64,000 bases of DNA from Pempheris klunzingeri (Eukaryota > Chordata > Actinopteri > Acropomatiformes > Pempheridae), in contig NC_092013.1 in the NCBI RefSeq assembly GCF_042242105.1, forward strand, positions 1,890,001 to 1,954,000. Direction: 5' to 3'. Below the pieces are notes generated by a model. The model saw only the letters and a program-made list of their open reading frames with translations. It did not search any database and was not told the origin of the DNA. Shown here piece by piece: positions 33,984 to 46,850 of the stretch (positions are counted from its first letter, which is position 1; the number at the start of each line of letters is the position of its first letter). A program made the position numbers and the translations under genes.

Positions 33984-36190
33984 TTTTAAATGTGAAAAAT
34001 TAGTTGTTTTATTTTCCGAGATTCGAACTCGCGCCATTGTGGGAAAATAAACAAACGGCAGGGACATTCTGTGTGCACCACTATCATTACAGGGCCGCAT
34101 CACTGACCTGTCATATAACAAGACATATAGGACACAGGCAGCGGTCTCTGGAAGACAGGAGGAAGCCAGACCAACTTGTGACCACACCGCCCAGTGCTGA
34201 GTGACACCGTCTCACTATTTCGTTAGTCTGCGGCACAATAAAACAGCCCGTTACACCAGTTCTGTCAACCTGCTGTTCTGCTACAAATCAGCGACGCAAA
34301 TGTCATCAGCTGCACAAGAAAAATATAAATGTTACTCAGATGTACAACACATAGGATTGAGGTCTGGACTCAAGATGGTCTCCAACAGGCAGGACACAAA
34401 ATCATCATCAACATTGGGCCTTGCGACGCGTTCCCAACGGAACCAATATGTGCATGATGTGCATTCAATGTGAAAGATAAATAAATTAGTCTTTGGAGAG
34501 AGAAAAAAAAAATATCAGATTGATGCACATCATGCACATATTGGTTCCATTGGGAGCGCGTTGCAAGGCCCAATGTTGATGATGATTTTGTGTCCTGCCT
34601 GTTGGAGACCATCTTGAGTCTAACCTCGTCTCCATCACTTCATACTGGTGCTACCGACTGGGACAAGAGCTGATTACAGCACATCTCTGCACTAAGAAGG
34701 TGATCAGCTGCAACCCTCATGTTCCACGAGAAGAGGATGTTTGACACTAATCTGATTTCGGCCCATCCTGAATGAAATACTTTGAGTGATTGACATCTCT
34801 GTGTTTTGGTTGAGTTGTGAGCAGCAGACCTCAATCCTATGTGTTTTACATCTGAGTAACATTTATATTTTTCTTCTTCGGTAGCACCAGTATGAAGTGG
34901 TGGAGACGAGGTTAGACTCAAGATGGTCACCAACAGAGAGATCAACTAGCTTAAGATCACTGTCTCTTTGTCGCCGACATGGACACTAAACTGTCAGTGA
35001 GCCGTCAATCAAAGCGGATCTATTGTGCGTCATGTGATCATCTATTCTGATTGGCCTTCATAGAGACCATTGATCCGACTGTTAGGAACTAAAACTGGTC
35101 CATAATGATTGAGGACCAATTCATCAGATCATCCTTTCTGTAGAGGTCTGTGCCTCCCCAGGCTCCTGCAGTTGGTTGTCACAGCTGGTACTGCATTAGT
35201 CAGCCTGGACTCTGGACTCTGTTGCATAGACATGCACCAAATGTGATTCATGGTTCTAGATAGCTCGTTCCACCATGACGTCTCATTTACTCTCTCTTTG
35301 TTGTGTGTCTGTTGCTATAGAAACGCAGAGGAAGAGATGGACCCACTTGTCACCGCTGTCAGCACTGTGACAAATCCTTCACAACACAAAATGATTTAAA
35401 GGTTCATCAAAGATTTCATTTGGGAGAGAAACTACACAGCTGTGACCAGTGTGGGAAAACTTTCGCTCAGTCAACTAATTTAAGGATCCATCAGCGCATT
35501 CACACTGGAGAGAAACCGTATAGCTGTGACCAATGTGGGAAAACTTTCAGTCGATCAACCAATTTAAGGAGCCATCAACGCATTCACACTGGAGAGAAAC
35601 CTTATAGCTGTGACCAGTGTGGGAAAACTTTCACTGAATCAGCTGACTTAAGGAGACATCAACGCATTCACACTGGAGAGAAACCGTTCTGGTGTGACCA
35701 ATGTGGAAAAACTTTCAGTCAATCTGTTACCTTAAGGATCCATCAGCGCATTCACACTGGAGAGAAACCGTATAGCTGTGACCAATGTGGGAAAACTTTC
35801 AGTCGATCAACCAATTTAAGGATCCATCAGCGCATTCACACTGGAGAGAAACCGTATAGCTGTGACCACTGTGGGAAAACTTTCAGTCAATCAACCAATT
35901 TAAGGAGCCATCAACGCATTCACACTGGAGAGAAACCGTATGGCTGTGACCAATGTGGGAAAGCTTTCACTGCACCAGCTAGCTTAAGGATCCATCAGCG
36001 CATTCACACTGGAGAGAAACCGTATAGCTGTGACCAATGTGGGAAAGCTTTCACTCAATCAAATAGCTTAAGGAGCCATCAACGCATTCACACTGGAGAG
36101 AAACCGTTCTGGTGTGAACAATGTGGGAAAACTTTTGCTTCGCAGAGTGGCCTTAGATCCCACCAAAACACTCACACTTCATTGTTATGA
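33442..36190 (+). CDS. C2H2 zinc-finger gene ZNF6 (10 fingers)
   Basis: Exon 1 is 33442-33507 and exon 2 is 35321-36190, giving 311 residues. After the first finger (T-T-Q-N-D variant) come nine fingers: QTNI, RTNS, EADR, QVTI, RTNI, QTNS, AASI, QNSS, SSGS. The sixth of these has CDHCGK instead of CDQCGK, keeping both Cys. The protein ends TSLL where all other complete copies but ZNF4 end TSLF. ZNF9 differs only at the AASI finger (AASS) and this last residue. The central EADR, QTNS, QNSS fingers are shared with ZNF3, so the three are position-equivalent genes with different finger numbers. The intron holds a CA run and a foldback. AATAAA at 36445-36450. Confidence 0.83.
33941..33981. repeat. 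(CA)n microsatellite in the ZNF6 intron
   Basis: 41 bp of CA, the shortest of the four ZNF-intron runs; the flanks are otherwise the same. Confidence 0.95.
34314..34926. repeat. Intronic foldback (ZNF6)
   Basis: Homologous to 7392-8003. Inner arms start at 34367 and end at 34620. A handful of private substitutions make the inner hairpin less perfect than in ZNF3, while the outer pairs remain. Confidence 0.78.
35960..36190 (+). other. Conserved 3' finger block of ZNF6
   Basis: The last fingers and the stop region are the most constant part of the family: the final finger ([17 protein letters not shown]) occurs in every copy with small changes. It marks a conserved array end, while finger number varies inside. 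Confidence 0.5.
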
Positions 36191-39107
36191 ACATTTTCCA
36201 GAGAATAATCAGCTGTTTCCTCTTGCCCCCTCCACATGCCCTGATTGCTGTGTTGTTATATTCTGAGCTTCTCTACAAACAGAGGGATGGCCCAAGACAG
36301 CATCCTCATTTTCTTAACAGCATGTGTGTTATTGTGGCTATGACTACATCCTGAAAACATGTCCATCACTGCTGAAAAAAGTCCAGGGTGATGTTAATGA
36401 ATTGCTTGTTTAGTTGTTTGTTTCTTTAGTTCATCACATGAGACAATAAAGAGTCAGATCTTAATAACTGAGGACTAGAACTCAGCATGGTTGCTGTTTT
36501 TACTTTAAAAATGACCTGGAACAATTTATGGGTAAATAAAGTCATTGTTGACTCTTTTGCATCAAGTTACTAACTGATTAATTGTTTCAGCTCTGCTTTC
36601 ATCTGTATCCCAGCAGCCTTCTTCAGCCAACAGATCAAGTTTAGTTGTCATCACATGCTAACAGGTGGTTGTGTACAGGTGGACACGGTAACCTCTGTCT
36701 CTGTTCAAAGTTGGTCTCTGCTGTCAGATGTGATTGTCCTCCCTCATCTTTCTCCGGCCGTCCAGTGACTCCTGGGCGATGACCTTTGACCTCCTCCCAG
36801 TGGATGCTGTGAGAGGTTCAGGCCTGGTGTTCACCGGCAGACACTTCCCTCGCTGTCACATGTGATGCCATACACCACCTCAGGGGCGTCCAGTCTTTAG
36901 GGTGGAGCAGCAGAGATCTTAGGTGTTAAATGGTTTGTGGTGCGTGTTGACTCCTTGTGACTCTAAAACTCTGACTGGATGTCTTCAAAGTCTTCAAATC
37001 TCAAGGAGGATTAATGTACCACAAACTTTTCACAATCTATGATGCATTTTCCAGCTTCTCCAAAAGGGTTTGACAGTTTATTTATCCTGAAGTGGACAGT
37101 TTTCTCAGCCCACGAGGGAACACCTCATCCTACTAAACTGGTAAACACAGAAACATGAAGACAATCACAACACACATTTTGACATTTTTCATGGTTTATT
37201 CAGACGTTTGTATAGAAATGACCTGATAGCCCACAGGAGCTAATAACATCAACACACATGAAGCTTCAGAGCGCCACCACTCAAATGTCACAGCCAAGTG
37301 TTCAGTTTATTAGGAACACTGAGCTCAAACTAATGCAGTCTAATACAACAGTCCTGCAGTAAATCCTCCTTCATGAAGGTCATGATGTTCAGGTCTGAGC
37401 TGCAGTAGTTTCAGCTCGGTCGACCTAATAAACTGGACACTGAGTGTATAGTTCAGTGTGTGACTGTACCTGACAGACTGGCTCAGCACCTTAACTCATA
37501 AAAAGAAGCAGCACAGGCTCGTCCCAAATGATGTCAATAACACAAATATCAAAATATAACATGAAGTCACTTTATATTTCACTTTAGCTTCAGTATATTC
37601 ACATTCATTTGCAGAACAACAGCAGTTTGATGTCTCTTTCATGTCTGTGTTGAGCTCAGTTAAGACCTTCAAGAACTTCAAGCAGCAGGATAATATTTGG
37701 TTCATTGGCTGCATTTATAAAGAGCTTTTATCCCTCATTCATCCGTTCACACTCACTCACTCATTCACACACCGACAGCAGCGAACTATCAGAGTATAAA
37801 AATAAAACAAGTGCTCTTAAAGCTGCTCAAGAGTGGAACTCGATCCCTCCACAATTAATTAATGATGATTAATTAATAACCAGCTCTCTCCTGTTGTCAC
37901 CATGGTGACTCCAGTCTGTGTTACTGACCGCCGTCTCTTTCCTGTTACTGTCCTGGCATGTTGTCCAGCTTTTATTGTGAAGGGCTGATAGTGGTCTACA
38001 TTAAGGTGCTCGGTCCGTGTTAAATAAAGCAGTAAATGAAAGCAGCTGAACAACTGCTGAGACATAAACTGACCTCATCAGACTGAACATTTCCACGGAC
38101 ACTGGACGAGTCTGAGACCATCTCAAGATGCAGAGGAGGGCGACAGAATGCAGCAGCATTAACCATGTTAAAGATTTCACATTAATCACTAAATAAACCT
38201 GTTCCATTTGATAACAGTAATGTATTTGTAAATATTTAAAGGTAAAGTCTGTAGACTTTAGAGGGACCTCTTGGCAGACATGGAACACAACATTCAGAAC
38301 TGTGTTTCCAGTAGTAGAATTGTGTTTTCTTTAGCTTGCCTTTATCTCCAGAGAGATTCTATGGAGTCAGCCATGTTGTTACAGCAGCCCTGAACATACA
38401 AACAGGGCTTTTTGCAGTTTTATGTTAAATTGGCAGCTTGAATTTGGTGGCACAAATGCACCAGTTTGAAAACAAAGAAGGAGAAAGGAGAGGAAGACCA
38501 CTTTGTCTTGTGAGAGGTTTGAGATCCCAGATGACCTGGACAGGGAGGACTCCTGACAGGAGGAAACACCTGGTGAAGGTCAGGGACACACTGTGCTGAT
38601 GGGACATCCTAATGTTTCCATATGAAGCACAAGGAGCTACATGCACATCCGCCACCCCGACGACCTCACTTTCACCTTGTTACCATGACAACCACAACCC
38701 CTGATCCCAACTTTAGCCTTAAAACCAAAAGTCTTAACTGTCAAAGTGAGGAGCAGACAAAATGTCCTCACTTTCAGACAGAGAAATAAAAGTAGAGAAA
38801 CACACACACACACTTCACAGCACATGTAAAGACAGTGAAGTCTCTGGATCAGGTATCTGCCCTGAATGACTGGGGGCTTTTAGAGGGGGTCTCTCTCTGC
38901 CTGTGAACCTGCAGGAGGAAAACAAAGTTACATTTGAGAAAATCCAGACTGACTTGATCCTCCTGTGGGTGTAAACACCAACAACATGTTTCATGTCTGA
39001 GAAGATGAAACAACTGTCAAGACTCTAAACATGAGACACACGTTAAGAATCTGTTGTGTTGTCTGCTCATCTTTTATATGTTGATATAACTAATTATCTA
39101 AACTCAC
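36191..39107. repeat. Segmentally repeated gap between ZNF6 and Ig2
   Basis: Near-identical to 9686-12588 (shift about 26518 bp) and 57841-60750 (shift 21650 bp). It holds the ZNF6 3' end, the small inverted-repeat element (37297-37441), and sequence matching the Ig1 tail exon near 38880-38907, which in Ig2 is probably unused because the transmembrane exon carries its own stop. Confidence 0.7.
37297..37441. mobile_element. Small inverted-repeat element, copy 2
   Basis: Copy of 10779-10923 carried by the segmental duplication. Confidence 0.45.
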
Positions 39108-39119
39108 CTTTGTAGGATT

Positions 39120-39223
39120 TTATCCAGTGCAGCGACGCTTGATGCAACACACAGCTAGAAGAAGACCAACACAAACTAAAACGGTAACAATAACTGCAGT
39201 AACAACATGTCCAGTGGGGAACT
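39120..39223 (-). CDS. Ig2 transmembrane exon, divergent type, with stop
   Basis: Acceptor gtttcag/AG. The exon encodes FPTGHVVTAVIVTVLVCVGL, then LLAVCCIKRRCTG and TAA. The continuation to a former donor (ctcac at 39103-39107 on the + strand) would give a 116-bp exon, not a multiple of three. Flanking introns match Ig1 and Ig3 almost base for base, yet the exon does not. Confidence 0.7.
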
Positions 39224-42200
39224 CTGAAACAGAAAACAGGAAGTGAGTGTGAGACTCTGAGTGTAACTGCATATCATCTACAGCAGACTGAACATCACAG
39301 CCGACACAGAGAACAACTGAAGGTGTTCCTGCTCTGAGTCTAACATGTAAAACTATCAGCAGATTAAAACAGCAGTGGGATGAATCTCAGCAGGAACAGC
39401 AAAACATATTCAATCATTAACTAAACTACCCAACAGTTTATTCTAGTACAGCTGAAATCAATCAATAATCATTAAAGCCACTTTTCACATGAAATTCACG
39501 GTTCCAACTTCTGTTATTGGACAGGACAAGCCTTGCCAACTTCTGGGTCATTGTGATGTCATGTCTTGCTATTTGGAGTGAGTCTCAGCCGAGAAACGCT
39601 CCTGCTTTTAGATGATTATTGGTATTTAAGTTGTTTTTTCAGCCATCAAGTATCTGGAGAAGCTCAGGCTGCAGCATAATAGTTGGTGAAAGGCTGCAGT
39701 TTGTACCTGCTGCCGTAAGAGAGACATTAAAGAGAGACATTACGTGAAAAGCCAGCAGGAGCTTGTGTTGGTTTGGTTTAAGGCAGACAGTTCTTCTGTC
39801 TGGAGGAGGAAGTCTTGGTTAGTCACCTCATTTCCTGCCTCTTGTGCCACTAAACTGGAGCCACCACAGTTTGATTATAAACCATCACACACACAGGATG
39901 CTGTGACTGTAGAGTTGACATACCTGAACCTTGTGACTGCTCTCCAGAGTTGACACATCTTATTGTTAGAAAGTTTGCGTTTGTTAAAAATCTTCAAATG
40001 AATTACTGATACATCTTCCTGCATAATTAACTCTGTTTGTATGTGAATGCTGTTTATGTTTCCAATAAATGTTCACATCATATTGGTTTACTCTTGAGGG
40101 ATTTGGATTTTTTGCAGTCTATCACACATCATATAAACGTTAATCAGACTTCTTGGTGGCTGTAAAAGTCCTTCCTGTCCACACTCAGGAGACAGAGCCT
40201 TCACAGGGCGACTACACCGACAGAGACGGTAAAACCCACAGCCCTCGTTTGGTCCAAACATCAGAGTGAAGTTCAGCTTCAGCTCATATGGAGCTTCAGC
40301 AGTCTGAGTTAGTCCAACAGAGAAGAGTGATCAGATTGAACAGTCTGAACAGTGAAGACTTGAAAAGAATCAGTGCAGACGTGGTGCTTTTAAGGACCAA
40401 ATCCAACATCTGCACAATCTTTCCTGCAGTAAAGGAACACAAAGCTTGTGTTAGAAAATGTAAAACACGAAGCCTTCAACAGTATTTCTACCCCTTCAGG
40501 TCTGATGACTGAGGAACAGTGAGCACATGTGAGCGGGACATTTTACAGTGAGACTCTCAGCTGGACACTGAGCTCTAGAGGACACAGTCTGTATTACAGA
40601 CACTGAGTTTCTGTCCAGCTTTGAACCACTTTGCTGCTTCATAGAGGATTTCCAGTCTGTGGGACTTTCTACTTGTACTTCAACACATTTCAGAGCTAAA
40701 TATTGTACTTTTACTCCACTACATCAATCAAACAAAAAGTACTGGTTCATTAATAACGTGGCGAGTTGGACTCAGGTTGTTAATGCTGCTGTTATTAGTA
40801 GACTTGGTTTCTGTAACTGGGTCTTCTCAGGTCTTTGTAACAATCAGCTGCAGCTTATTCAGACTGCTGCTGCCTTTCTTTTATATTTCTTATGTGTGTC
40901 CTACTGGATTTTCTACTGTATCTTATTCAGTCTTTCCTTTATTAAGTGAGCCGATATCTGCAGGTGATCACTGCTTTGCCTAACCATAACCTGATCTAAA
41001 CCTAATCCCGGCTATGGAGGGCACCACTACAGGAAATGGTATCTCATGGGGGAACAGACTTCGACATAACAGCTTTAACAGCAGCTTATTTACACTGAAA
41101 ATGGCGGCAAAGATAACAGGGGATGTATTCATGTCATAACATAACACGTATGGAGTTAATCTGCAGATGATCTGGTTCAAAACAAGACCAAACATTTCCA
41201 AGAATGTCAGATTCTGAGACAGTTATAGGCTAAAATGTGGCCGATAACAGACTAGGTAAGGTTTGGTTTTCGCCTCTGTCATGTCAAGCTGAAGCTTCGT
41301 TGGTGATTTGCAGTCTCAACCTGCTGGTTAAGAGAAATGAGGAGTCCGCCGTCTAATATGGAGATAATCAAAAATATTGGAATATGAAAATACGACTGGG
41401 AAGAAACTCACCAATAGGTTGAACATAAATCACAGCCTCAGCCCGATGGTTGATCTCCTCCTGTGTGACTACACAGTGATAGTGGTCTGTCTTGGTCACA
41501 GTAGTTTGGAGGATAACGTCGTAGCTGCCTCCTCTTTCTGTGAACTGTGGTTCTTTAGCAGGAAGGATGTTTCCAGCACTGTCCTTCCACTGTAGAAGTG
41601 GTTTTGGAGAAGCTCCTTGAACCTCACACAGTAACAGAACCCCACCCTCCCTGGCTTTAAGAATTGTAACATACGGCTTTGAAGCTGCACCTGTGAACAC
41701 AAACACAAGAGATTATATATCAAATTTACAGCATTAGAACAGTAAGATTGGGATGTCTTTGACCATCACGTCTCTGCTTGGAAAAGAAGATTAAAATGTG
41801 TTTAAGATGGAAGAAAAACACAAAATGCCCAAAGAAAAAGAAAAGCACAGCATACGTTCCACGTCCCAGTATTATCTGACAGTGGATCAGGTTTCAGTCA
41901 TTGTTTCTGACTCACATCATGACAGAAGCACAAATACTGTAAAGACCTCTGGGCAGCACTAGAATTCTCTCTACATTTGTTCTACCTAAAAAAAATTATC
42001 CTGAATTGACATGAGAAGAAGTTTATTGTCTGACATGTAGACAATATTTTCAGTTGCAGTAAAGTGAAATAAAACAGGTTATTAAATATGAAACACAGAG
42101 TCTTTGAAAGTATGTGCAGCACTTGTGTTATCAGGTTTTAACTGTGTGATACACTGACTCAGTAGTCACACACCTGCTCTGCCTTTAAGTTTACCTTCCT

Positions 42201-43047
42201 GACACCTATAATGTCCCAGAGCTGTTAGTCCAGCTGGGTTTGATCACTGAGGTCCCAGTCAGTGGTGCTGTTGTACTGGACTGAATCATATTCAGAGGGG
42301 GTTCTAATATTCTGACCCCCTCATGTCTGTAAACAGGGAGGACCAAACATTAACCCCCCCCACCAGGATAATGTAGTCCAGTCCAGGACAGCCCCACCTT
42401 AGAGGGGGGGGGACACTGCAGGTGAACAGGGTCAACATTTTAACTACCACACATCACCATGAACCTTCCCCACTTCAGCACTGATATTAACACAATTAGT
42501 TTCTGGACTACAGCTTCTATGAAACTCTGTGTTTAGATATGAGAATGAGGCAGAATCTAATTAAATATACATTAATTTTCACACAGTTCCAGAACAGAAA
42601 TCTGAACATTGAATGAAGCAGGTTTAAAACTCTTATTTCATGTTGTCGACACATTAGAGCCAAAAGGTTTTTACTGAGGAAACTTTGGATCTACTTTACT
42701 GTCACAGAGGAAAGAAACCAGAAAATGTAGAATGTATTTAAGAAGCTGGAATTAGAAATGACTCAAACCAACTGATCGATAATCAGAATAATTGGGGATT
42801 AATTTACTAGCTGATAACTAATCGATTCATCGTTGCAGCTCTGGTTTCACACCAGTGATTTACTAAACCGGGTCGGACCATTCAGTCGTCACTCGTGTCT
42901 CAGTGGAGCCTGTAGTCCTGTGATAAATGGTTGCCAGGCAACATCTGGAGCAACAAAACAAACATGGACACAGCGACACATCACAGAGAGCTGCTAGTAC
43001 TTTGTTAAGGCTCAGCAGGTTTGCTTTGGTCCTGCCCTCCTAGTTTC

Positions 43048-43080
<33 letters not shown>

Positions 43081-46000
43081 TGTATTGATGCTGGTCAGAG
43101 TCAGAGGGAAATATGCTGCCTCACACACACACAGCTGAGACATTAAGTTTAACATTACTGCCATAACTCATCATTTTACATCATTATATTCTCCTGTTAA
43201 ATCTAATCTAACACACTTAAAATAAGTCACATCAGTTCCTTTAACACATCCTGCTTGTTCAGTCAGAGCGAACTCAGATCATCATCACTCATCATAGTTT
43301 GGCAGGTGGAGCTCAAACATCAGGATCATTTGACACCAGAGTCATGTCAGGTCCTTCTCTAGCTGCTCCTCTACTCACTCTCTGCAGGTCAGACATCGTG
43401 TTTTCTGCAGCGAACTATCAGCTCCTCCACAGAAGCACCTCACAGTTAGTATGTGGTAACATTTCTAACAACAAGCTCAACTGGTGTAAGAACTAGTGTG
43501 TGTGTGCTGTGACCCATTTCAATGTGCTGATGCAGGAATCTTCACCTATTAATCTCCTTAATATATAAAGAGAATCTGACCTTCAGTCGATGCTCAGCAG
43601 TGAAGAAGTGCTGGGGACCAGGTCTGTGGCACTAAACTAGTTTGTATGGTATAATAAGAGGGTCGTGATGCACAACACTTTGAAATGTTCATCGTTTCTG
43701 TCCTCAAACGTTTCCTCTGAAACATGTTCAGCACATGTAGTTTTAGTGTATAATCTCAGCTGTAAGCCGTCACAAAGAGAATGATTCATGATCTACGAGC
43801 TCCTAAAAGGTGAATCCAGACTGAACAAAGTCCAGTTTTATCTCTATTTCATCCTGAGAGTTTGACTGTTGGACTGTTCCACTGTTTTTATTCACACAAA
43901 CACCTGAAGCTCTGATGATACAGACGCCTGCTACAGCTGCTCAGGAATGTGTTTGTGTCTTAACATTAACCAGCAGGTACAGTTTGGTCTGTTATTCATC
44001 ACCACAATCCTCTTATTCGCTCTGCTTTCTGTGATGATTGATGAACAAGCATCACTAATTGTACACATTCAATGCTTAACCCAGTTTGATGCAGGAATAG
44101 GAAGAATCTCACCATTGATGGTCACAGAGGTCTCAGAATAAATCTGATGGTGGATTGTCTCCTGTGTGGCTACACAATGATAGTGACCGGTCTTGGTCAC
44201 GATCGCGTTGACGGTGATGTAAAACCGGCCTCCTCTTTCAGAGACCTGTGTATCCTCAGCAGGAAGGATGTTTCCAGCACTGTCCTTCCACTCTACTGTA
44301 GGTTTGGGAAAAGCACCTTGAACCTCACACTGTAGCAGCACTCGGTCCTTTGTTACATCAGGTGTAGTGATTAATGGCTTTGGAGCTACACGTGTGAAAA
44401 TAATAGAAACAATAAATTACATAAGGTAATTACAGCTGCAAATGTTTTGTTCAACACACCTCTGTTTGTGTGATCAAAGTGTGTTTTAAGTGAAAAACAG
44501 AGGAGCTGAGAGACAGAAACATATAATAGTTTGTCCTTAACTATTTCTGATTCTCTTATCCTGACAGAAGCACGTACACTGTGCTGAGGTTTAGATAAAC
44601 CTAGAAATGTTGCTATGTTGAGGCACAACATTACACAAATTATTATGTTGTTTAGCATAATTAAAAATGTTTTTAATATGAAAGACAGAGTGTCCGTCTG
44701 TTATCATGTATGTAACTGTGATCGTGAGACTTGATCATCACATTTCTAGTCATTTCACTCCTCAAATGGTTTTAACTTCACTAAACATCATAAACCTGAT
44801 GATTTGTTACAGAGATGCTGAACCACACTGCATTAGCTTCAGACAGGTGAACCTGATGAAACCTCAGCACGGCCAGGTGAAGGAGGAGAGTGACGTCAGC
44901 AGCGAGGACTCACCTGGGACCTTTGGTCTGTTCTTTAAGATGGGAGCTAAAAGACAAAACAGAACACGTGTTAGACTGCTTGTGAAACACCAGCTGCTCA
45001 GACAGGAAGTTTGTCTGCGACAGACTGCTGGAACTGAAGAAATGAGCCGACGTCTTTAGCCGTTTCCTCAACTCACCGACAACAAGCTTAATGTGGAACA
45101 CGTGGCCTTGAAGACGTGGAAAAGCACAGGTGTAGTCTCCGCTGTCCTCCACCCTTGTGTTCCTGATGATTATGGACGCGTTGCCGTGTTTCAGCTGGTC
45201 CTGAAAATGAAAGACCCGACCTTTGAACTGCACATCTTGACCCGAGCGGCCGCTGTTGTACTCGTCGGCTGCATCGTACAGGAACACGTTGCGGCCATCT
45301 TTCTTCCAGTCAAACAGCTCTGACTGGATGTTCTGCTCGGTGCTGAGGGAGCAGGGTAACAAAGCATCGCCGTCCTCTTTCACGACCACTCTGGTGACCT
45401 CTGACCCTGGAGGACAAACACACGTATGAATCAGAGTAGAAAGAAAGTCAGAGAACATCTACGAGCCACCAACAATCACTCAGAGACACCAGTTCATGAG
45501 CAGTTCAGTGAGCAGTTGGATTTCTCCTCTGCCGTCTCATTTCTGGTTGTGTTTGAGACTCGGTTAATTAGTAAATGTAGGTTAACGCTGCTGCTCTCCA
45601 GTAGAAATGAGACTGAATGTAAACTGTTTCAGCCCCTGTTGGCGCGACAGCTCTTATCATTTATCACCCACATTCAAACACGACACCACAAACATCACTG
45701 GTTGATAAAATGTGTGTGGGAGAGAGAGGAGAAGGACGAGACACACACAGGTGAAAGATTCACTGTTTTCTATGTCAGTGAGGCCCAATAGATGAACTAC
45801 AATAAACCTGTTAACCAGTAATTACCCAGGAATCACTGCTGCAGGGGAAGAAGCTCATATTTGTGTTAATGAGGAAAATAAAGAGGAAAATATGAATCTA
45901 AATGAGTCTGAAGCTGATTTTGTCCAGTTGTGTTGTGTCTGCAGGCAGAAAGAAAGAGAGCTTGATGTGAGCGAGCTGTTAGTTTGTGTCAGTGTTCCTG

Positions 46001-46248
46001 CAGAGTCTGACCGGCTGCGTCTGAAACATGAAAACCTTTCTGCGTCACTGTGCTTCCTGCTTGGGTTTGTTCACAGCCAGCTTCAGGTAGCAGCCACACG
46101 GATGTTACACCTCAGCAGAAACAAGAAAAGAGTCCAGAGGCACACAGTCGGTGCAGCTTTCACTTCAGCTCTCAGAGGAAGAGCTTCTGAGGAAGAGTGG
46201 TGCTTCTGCACATCAGTGCAGCTTCAGACAGGATGGAGACGACGCCCG

Positions 46249-46307
<59 letters not shown>

Positions 46308-46713
46308 GCAGCACTGACGCCACATTTAAAGTTATAAACCACCTCTACGACAGCTGCTGATGATACTGAGCAGGTCTGGTTTTCGGCTGTAATCAATCAC
46401 AGGGATGCTGTGATCACATGTCAATGAGTTTTAGTATCGATCCTAATGATTGGATACAGATGACGTCATACTGCGCTGATGGTCTTTATATTTCCTCACA
46501 GTGTCTCAGTGTTTCCTGCCCACTAAACTACACAGCAGCCTCACCAGTGTTCCCGCTCTCTGGTTGCTCTAAATGCAGAATAAAGGCAGAAGCCGCTTCA
46601 CTGAGTCACTCTTTACTTTTCTTACCGTTTCCATCCGCGACTGCAGAGCAGCTCAGGAGACAGAGACACGCGACAGGAAGAAGCTGCATGATTCTGCTGA
46701 GAGGATCCAACAT
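39120..46713 (-). CDS. B7/butyrophilin-like Ig gene Ig2 (signal, V, C, C, TM)
   Basis: Most complete Ig gene here. Exons in transcript order: signal 46626-46713, V-set 45077-45406, first C-set 44113-44385, second C-set 41412-41690, transmembrane plus stop 39120-39223. All joins are phase 1; total 1074 bp, 357 residues. Signal and V exons match Ig1 residue for residue. The two C-set domains keep Cys-Trp-Cys (LQC, VEWKD, YHC; LLC, LQWKD, YHC). The transmembrane exon differs from Ig1/Ig3 and ends KRRCTG then TAA, so the cytoplasmic part is only a few residues. It likely acts as a surface ligand or receptor in immune co-signalling, by family. Unusual: the first C-set exon has lost the AG seen in its paralogues and must use an AG 6 bp further in, which keeps frame. 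Confidence 0.72.
40767..40890 (+). mobile_element. LINE (L2-like) reverse-transcriptase fragment
   Basis: The + strand encodes VVNAAVISRLGFCNWVFSGL then NNQLQLIQTAAAFLL, which matches the well-known C-terminal motif of L2-type reverse transcriptases (SRLDYCN...LQLIQNAAARLL). It is a degenerate short fragment in an Ig2 intron, absent from Ig1 at this place. Confidence 0.65.
41412..41690 (-). CDS. Ig2 second C-set exon
   Basis: 279 bp, acceptor ttcacag/GT, donor G/gtgagt. The domain starts GAASKPYVTILKAREGG and ends AVIYVQPIG. The edges differ from the Ig1 exon, while the core from ASPKPLL to EEIN is identical. Confidence 0.78.
42692..42843. mobile_element. Dispersed fish repeat (ends cgttgcagctctg)
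   Basis: Tail part of the common repeat seen in full at about 62560-62808 (tttactgtcacagaggaaag to atcgttgcagctctg). Confidence 0.5.
43049..43081. repeat. (ATA)n microsatellite
   Basis: About 33 bp of ATA/TAA repeats; about 40 bp in the Ig3 copy at 63012-63052. Confidence 0.9.
44113..44385 (-). CDS. Ig2 first C-set exon
   Basis: The exon encodes PKPLITTPDVTKDRVLLQC, VEWKDSAG and GHYHCVATQE, a C-set domain more divergent than the other C exons. Where paralogues have cacag/GTGCAG, this one has cacacGTGTAG. The only nearby AG is the one inside GTGTAG, giving a 273-bp exon in phase 1. Donor G/gtgaga is normal. Confidence 0.68.
45077..45406 (-). CDS. Ig2 V-set exon
   Basis: 330 bp, phase 1-1, with LPCSL, FDWKKD and DSGDYTC. 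No difference from the Ig1 V exon was noticed in the predicted residues. Confidence 0.85.
46251..46303. repeat. (CA)n microsatellite in Ig2 intron 1
   Basis: 53 bp of CA, counterpart of 20763-20813. Confidence 0.95.
46626..46713 (-). CDS. Ig2 signal-peptide exon
   Basis: Identical to the Ig1 signal exon: MLDPLSRIM then a Leu/Cys/Ala-rich hydrophobic core, donor G/gtaaga, ending in phase 1. Confidence 0.78.
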
Positions 46714-46850
46714 GTCAACACTTCACAGTGTCTTCTGAACGAGGCTGCAGCCGCTCCTCACCACTCATTGGTCCAGCAGCACTTTGGGTTTGTCAGCTTC
46801 AGCGGGCGGCACCACTTCCGGCTCACCGCCTTCACAATAAAAGCGTCTCC
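46714..46850 (-). promoter_or_regulatory. Ig2 promoter region
   Basis: Same CCAAT (46767-46771) and ETS-type CCGGAAGTG (46813-46821) arrangement as Ig1. Confidence 0.45.
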
